Source of the DNA: Flavobacterium sp.
GTDB lineage: Bacteria > Bacteroidota > Bacteroidia > Flavobacteriales > Flavobacteriaceae
Assembly: GCA_016721735.1 (NCBI GenBank)
Contig: JADKHM010000019.1
Span: 434,001-498,000 of the forward strand
DNA: 64,000 bases
Reading direction: 5' to 3'
In this document: piece by piece, positions 61,035 to 64,000 of the stretch
Numbering within the stretch: position 1 is the first letter of the stretch
Layout: every line of letters starts with the position of its first letter
The notes under the pieces: model-generated
What the model was told of the DNA's origin: nothing
Database searches by the model: none
Seen by the model: the letters and a program-made list of their open reading frames with translations, nothing else
Position numbers and translations under genes: made by a program

Positions 61035-62795
61035 TTAGGATATTTGCTTTTCTAATTCGGAAATAATGGTCACCGCTTTGTCATAATCTTGTTGAATCGC
61101 AACGCTTGATGTGGGCGCATAACGAGCGAATTCACAATTTTTAGTCAAATCAATAAAAGCGGTTACAGATGCCTCAGAACCATTTCTAGACAGAAGCAAT
61201 TCTTGGATGAAATCCTTGCTCATTTCTGAGGTTTCAATGTTTAGTTTTGCTTTGAGAAAGTTATGCATGGCTTTTTCCAAAGCAACATAGAACATCTCTT
61301 TATTTTGAAGTTGCATCTTGGCTTCTGATAAATATTTCTTCGCCAATTTGTTAGACATCTTGATTTTATTTCCAACGACATCGCCATCAATAGCTTCTTT
61401 TTTCTTTTTCAATAAAACGATGATCGGAATAATCAGCAGCGGTAAGAAAGTCAGAACATAAAACAAGGTTGATCCGAAAAAATCCTTCTTATGCATCGGA
61501 CTCAGGCTCGTATTTAATTTTATAAATTGAAATTGTTCGCCCGCGGTTACTTTCATCTTTGCTGCTCCTGTATTGGATGAGGCCACAGTGTTGTCAGCAT
61601 TTGATGGACCGTCTAAAACATTAATTACAATTTCAGGTGAAGTAATTGTCTTGTATTTTCCGGTTGACAAATCAAAGTAACTGAATGCCATCGGCTTGAT
61701 TGGATATTTCCCTTTGAATTGCGGGATAATTGTATATGAATCTGAAATACTACCATTCATTCCCGACAACGGCGTATTTACTTTTTCGCTATGTACAGGA
61801 TCGTACATCTCTAATGAATTGGGCACCACCGGTTTTGGAAGTGTAAATAACTTTAGATTACCCGTGCCCGACGCTACTACTTTCAGATCTAATGACTCGC
61901 CGTTTTTTAAGGTGGTTTTAGAAGGCGTAACGGAGAAATTAAATCGTCCGACTGCGCCTGAAAAATCGATTGGTTTTCCTGCTTCTGGAAGTGGTTTTAC
62001 CGTAATGGTTTTGCTTCCTGCCGACACTCTTTTGTTATCTTCAACAACTTGAACTTGCCCGAAGAAATTACGGCGGTTAGTTGGTACTTGTACGTCGATG
62101 TCTAACGATAGCGGCTCTATTTCGAGTTTTCCGGATTTTTGTGGGTACAAGACTGTCTTTCTAAGAACTACGCAACGGCAACGCTCTCCGTTATATTTGC
62201 CTTCTTCTGCCACCAGTTGTTTGATGTCGATATTTTGACTCCAAAAATCATTATACTTTGGCTTATTGAGTTCGCGCCAATTGGTAATTCCGATATTGTA
62301 ACTGAAGTATAATTTGTAAACAACAGTAATCGGTTCGTTGACATAAGGATTTCCTTTCGAAATTTCTGCTACCAAATGAATGGCATCGTCGGCAGAAACT
62401 TGAGGTTCATCGTTCGGATCTCTTGGTTGTTGAACCGCAGCAGTAACGTTGATTTTGATTGGATTTGTTTTGTAAATCTGACCGTTAATTTCAACGGCTG
62501 CCTGCTTGATGGTTAATGTTCCCTTTTGGGTTGGTAGCAAAAAATAAGAATAGGATTTATTGAAGGAACTTCTACCATTTATCCAGGATTGACTCACTTG
62601 TTGACTTGGTCCAGCTACAATTCTAAAACCTTCAAAAGAGGGCGGAGAGAAATTATCTCCATCGGCGTTCATTGTAAAATCGATGCGCAATCTTTCGTTT
62701 AGGCCCAAGGTGTTTTTACTTACTTTGGCTTCAAATTGTACTTGAGCCCAAAGTCCGTGAAAACTAATTAAAAGCAGTATTAAATATTTTTTCAT
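61035..62795 (-). CDS. batD: BatD-family protein
   Basis: A 586-residue exported membrane protein. A signal peptide (MKKYLILLLISFHGLWAQ) is followed by tandem beta-sandwich domains (VSKNTLGLNERLRIDFTM, GNPYVNEPITVVYKLYF, SVTPSKTTLKNGESLDLKV), one membrane helix near 450 (FYVLTFLPLLIIPIIVLL) and a cytosolic helical tail. This is the BatD/DUF11-like layout. I start at 62795, where the signal peptide begins. It lies 16 bp from batE and 53 bp from batC. Confidence 0.88.
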   Translation of the reverse strand: MKKYLILLLISFHGLWAQVQFEAKVSKNTLGLNERLRIDFTMNADGDNFSPPSFEGFRIVAGPSQQVSQSWINGRSSFNKSYSYFLLPTQKGTLTIKQAAVEINGQIYKTNPIKINVTAAVQQPRDPNDEPQVSADDAIHLVAEISKGNPYVNEPITVVYKLYFSYNIGITNWRELNKPKYNDFWSQNIDIKQLVAEEGKYNGERCRCVVLRKTVLYPQKSGKLEIEPLSLDIDVQVPTNRRNFFGQVQVVEDNKRVSAGSKTITVKPLPEAGKPIDFSGAVGRFNFSVTPSKTTLKNGESLDLKVVASGTGNLKLFTLPKPVVPNSLEMYDPVHSEKVNTPLSGMNGSISDSYTIIPQFKGKYPIKPMAFSYFDLSTGKYKTITSPEIVINVLDGPSNADNTVASSNTGAAKMKVTAGEQFQFIKLNTSLSPMHKKDFFGSTLFYVLTFLPLLIIPIIVLLKKKKEAIDGDVVGNKIKMSNKLAKKYLSEAKMQLQNKEMFYVALEKAMHNFLKAKLNIETSEMSKDFIQELLLSRNGSEASVTAFIDLTKNCEFARYAPTSSVAIQQDYDKAVTIISELEKQIS

Positions 62796-62848
62796 TTCGT
62801 TTTGCAATCTTAGCATCTAATCGTCTTATAATCGTGCGGTCTCACCAG

Positions 62849-63586
62849 TTACCAGTCTTTTTCTGTTTGAACGGGTTTCCCTTTTACTTTTTTGGCGTTG
62901 ACTTTATCTTGAATTTTTTTCTCTTCATTATTTACAGCATCCAACAAATTCTGTAGCCTTTCTTTGGAAATTCCTCCTGGTTTAGGCTTTGGTTCATTCG
63001 GTTGATCGTTCTGCCCTTTATCCTCTTTTTTGTCTTTATCGCCTTCTTTCTTATCGTCTTGTTTATCTTTTTTGTCGTCTTTCTTTTCTTTGTCCTTTTG
63101 ATCCTTCTTATCGTCTTTCTTGTCGTCCTTTTTCTTATCTTTTTTATCGTCTTTTGGAGGATTGTCTTTCAACATTTTCTTCGCTAAGGCAAAGTTATAC
63201 CTTGTTTCTTCATCTTTAGGGTTGTTTCGCAATGCATTTTTAAACGCTTCAACCGCTTGACCATAATTCTTTTCCTTCATAAAGGCGTTGCCTAAATTGT
63301 GATACGCAAGGTGTTTTTGATCTCGTGAACTGGCGCTTTCGATCGCCTTCATATAAGAATACTTCGCCTCGCCAGCTTGATTTTGCCGATAAATTGAATT
63401 ACCTAAATTGTAACTTGCGGTACTATTTTTTCGAGTTCTTGATAACGATATTCTATAGTCCGCTTCTGCATCTGCGTACTTTTTGGCCTCAAATTCATCG
63501 TTTGCTTTGGGCAGATTTTTGTCGACTTCCTGAGCCAAAGAAACGGAAGAAATAGCTAGCAGAATTAATAAAATGAATTGTCTCAT
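62849..63586 (-). CDS. batC: BatC-like TPR protein with a Lys/Asp-rich tail
   Basis: A 245-residue exported protein. A signal peptide (MRQFILLILLAISSVSLAQ) is followed by three TPR motifs (SYNLGNSIYRQNQAGEAKYSYMKAI, AYHNLGNAFMKEKNYGQAVEAFKNAL) up to about residue 138. After that comes a ~50-residue stretch of almost only Lys, Asp, Glu and Gln, then a conserved-looking end. The charged stretch is probably disordered. Its start overlaps batB's stop by 4 bp. Confidence 0.85.
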   Translation of the reverse strand: MRQFILLILLAISSVSLAQEVDKNLPKANDEFEAKKYADAEADYRISLSRTRKNSTASYNLGNSIYRQNQAGEAKYSYMKAIESASSRDQKHLAYHNLGNAFMKEKNYGQAVEAFKNALRNNPKDEETRYNFALAKKMLKDNPPKDDKKDKKKDDKKDDKKDQKDKEKKDDKKDKQDDKKEGDKDKKEDKGQNDQPNEPKPKPGGISKERLQNLLDAVNNEEKKIQDKVNAKKVKGKPVQTEKDW

Positions 63587-64000
63587 GATTCTTTTTCGTT
63601 AAACAAATTCAACTTCGTAATCCAATTGGTTTTTCTGTCAAGGAAGAAAACATCTAAAAATAACAACGCAAAAGCAATTCCTAAGAACCACTGAAACTGA
63701 GATTCAAAATCTGCCATTTGCGTCGCTTCAAATTCAGTTTTTTGAATATTGTCTAGTGCTTTTTTTACATAAGCCAGCACTTCTTTGGTAGAATTTCCAT
63801 TAACATAGCCACCTTTAGTTGCTTTAGCGATTTCCTTTAAACTTTCTTGATTCAATTTTGTAATCACCACTTCATTGTTGTTGTCTCTTTTGAAACTTTG
63901 AACAATTCCATTTTGTTTGATTGGAATTGGACCGCCTTTTTCAGTTCCAACGCCGATGGTGATGATCTTCATTCCATTCTTGTTGGCTTCTGCCGCAGCG
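63583..64000 (-). CDS. batB: BatB-like von Willebrand A membrane protein, C-terminal part (partial)
   Basis: The frame runs off the window end; the visible 138 residues are the C-terminal part. It contains the last strand and helix of a vWA domain (AEANKNGMKIITIGVGTEKGGPIP), then a segment ending in one membrane helix (FLGIAFALLFLDVFFL) and a short basic tail. This matches BatA/BatB proteins; the position before batC favours BatB. The metal-binding MIDAS motif is outside the window. Confidence 0.82.
   Translation of the reverse strand, partial: AAAEANKNGMKIITIGVGTEKGGPIPIKQNGIVQSFKRDNNNEVVITKLNQESLKEIAKATKGGYVNGNSTKEVLAYVKKALDNIQKTEFEATQMADFESQFQWFLGIAFALLFLDVFFLDRKTNWITKLNLFNEKES

Noticed and set aside
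62989..63219. Hydrophobic plus-strand frames opposite batC that look like membrane proteins.
   Set aside because: They are the antisense of the Lys/Asp-rich stretch of BatC, which always reads as Phe/Leu/Val-rich.
1..64000. tRNA, rRNA, insertion sequences, prophage or defence islands.
   Set aside because: Gene order is compact and all large frames are assigned to chromosomal families; no transposase, integrase, Cas, toxin or restriction protein and no cloverleaf was recognised by eye. A tRNA scan was not possible.

Overview
The window is a piece of an AT-rich Bacteroidota chromosome, almost certainly from the family Flavobacteriaceae and Flavobacterium-like. The evidence is the gene content (a BatBCDE cluster, the type IX secretion protein PorZ, an IPExxxVDY-family gene between rnc and pyk, OmpA with thrombospondin type 3 repeats), the near absence of strong Shine-Dalgarno sequences, and promoters of the Bacteroidota type (-33 TTTG, -7 TAnnTTTG). 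Nearly all of it is chromosomal housekeeping DNA. I see no transposase, prophage, CRISPR array, rRNA or tRNA gene.

Layout. 1-2.4 kb: tail of a Crp/Fnr-type regulator, an Xaa-Pro aminopeptidase and an alpha/beta hydrolase (+). 2.4-11.1 kb: an AddB-like nuclease and an AddA-like helicase-nuclease, separated by an OmpA-family porin and kbl (all -). 11.2-16.3 kb: superoxide dismutase (+), a non-coding tract with two tandem hairpin units, then purF, a PfkB kinase, rnhA and purN (-). 16.4-20.9 kb: acpP, fabF, rnc, a broken IPExxxVDY gene and pyk (+). 21-26.8 kb: DNA polymerase IV, a CYTH protein, RlpA, a small membrane protein, pgi and an M23 lipoprotein. 26.8-33 kb: tryptophan 2,3-dioxygenase, 4-hydroxyphenylpyruvate dioxygenase, homogentisate dioxygenase and an amino-acid permease, which look like parts of aromatic amino-acid catabolism. 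33-39.8 kb: a patatin with an outer-membrane barrel, uvrC, a PLP decarboxylase, a 5-formyl-THF cyclo-ligase and lspA. 39.9-48.4 kb: a DksA-like protein, ileS, recO, porZ and gdhA (-). 48.6-60.3 kb: an outer-membrane protein, a Cys/Met PLP enzyme, a DMT transporter, yicC-gmk-nadD, an Fe-alcohol dehydrogenase, gpsA, pheS, small conserved unknowns and a CvpA protein. 60.3-64 kb: batE, batD, batC and the 3' part of batB (-).

The most interesting material is between the genes. (i) A probable small RNA at 28.54-28.65 kb has its own -7 box, a long closing stem and an intrinsic terminator. (ii) Two tandem, nearly identical sRNA-like units lie downstream of purF. (iii) A dispersed ~76-bp palindromic element is present in four clear copies plus one divergent relative; its central stem varies in sequence while keeping its pairing, and one copy lies in the gpsA leader. 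(iv) A single TGA replaces the tryptophan codon I expect in the IPExxxVDY gene. (v) uvrC and dinB share the same arrangement, a -7 box four bases before the start codon, which suggests leaderless mRNAs. (vi) Several promoters carry perfect palindromes that could be operators. All calls are from reading the sequence alone; no database search was run.
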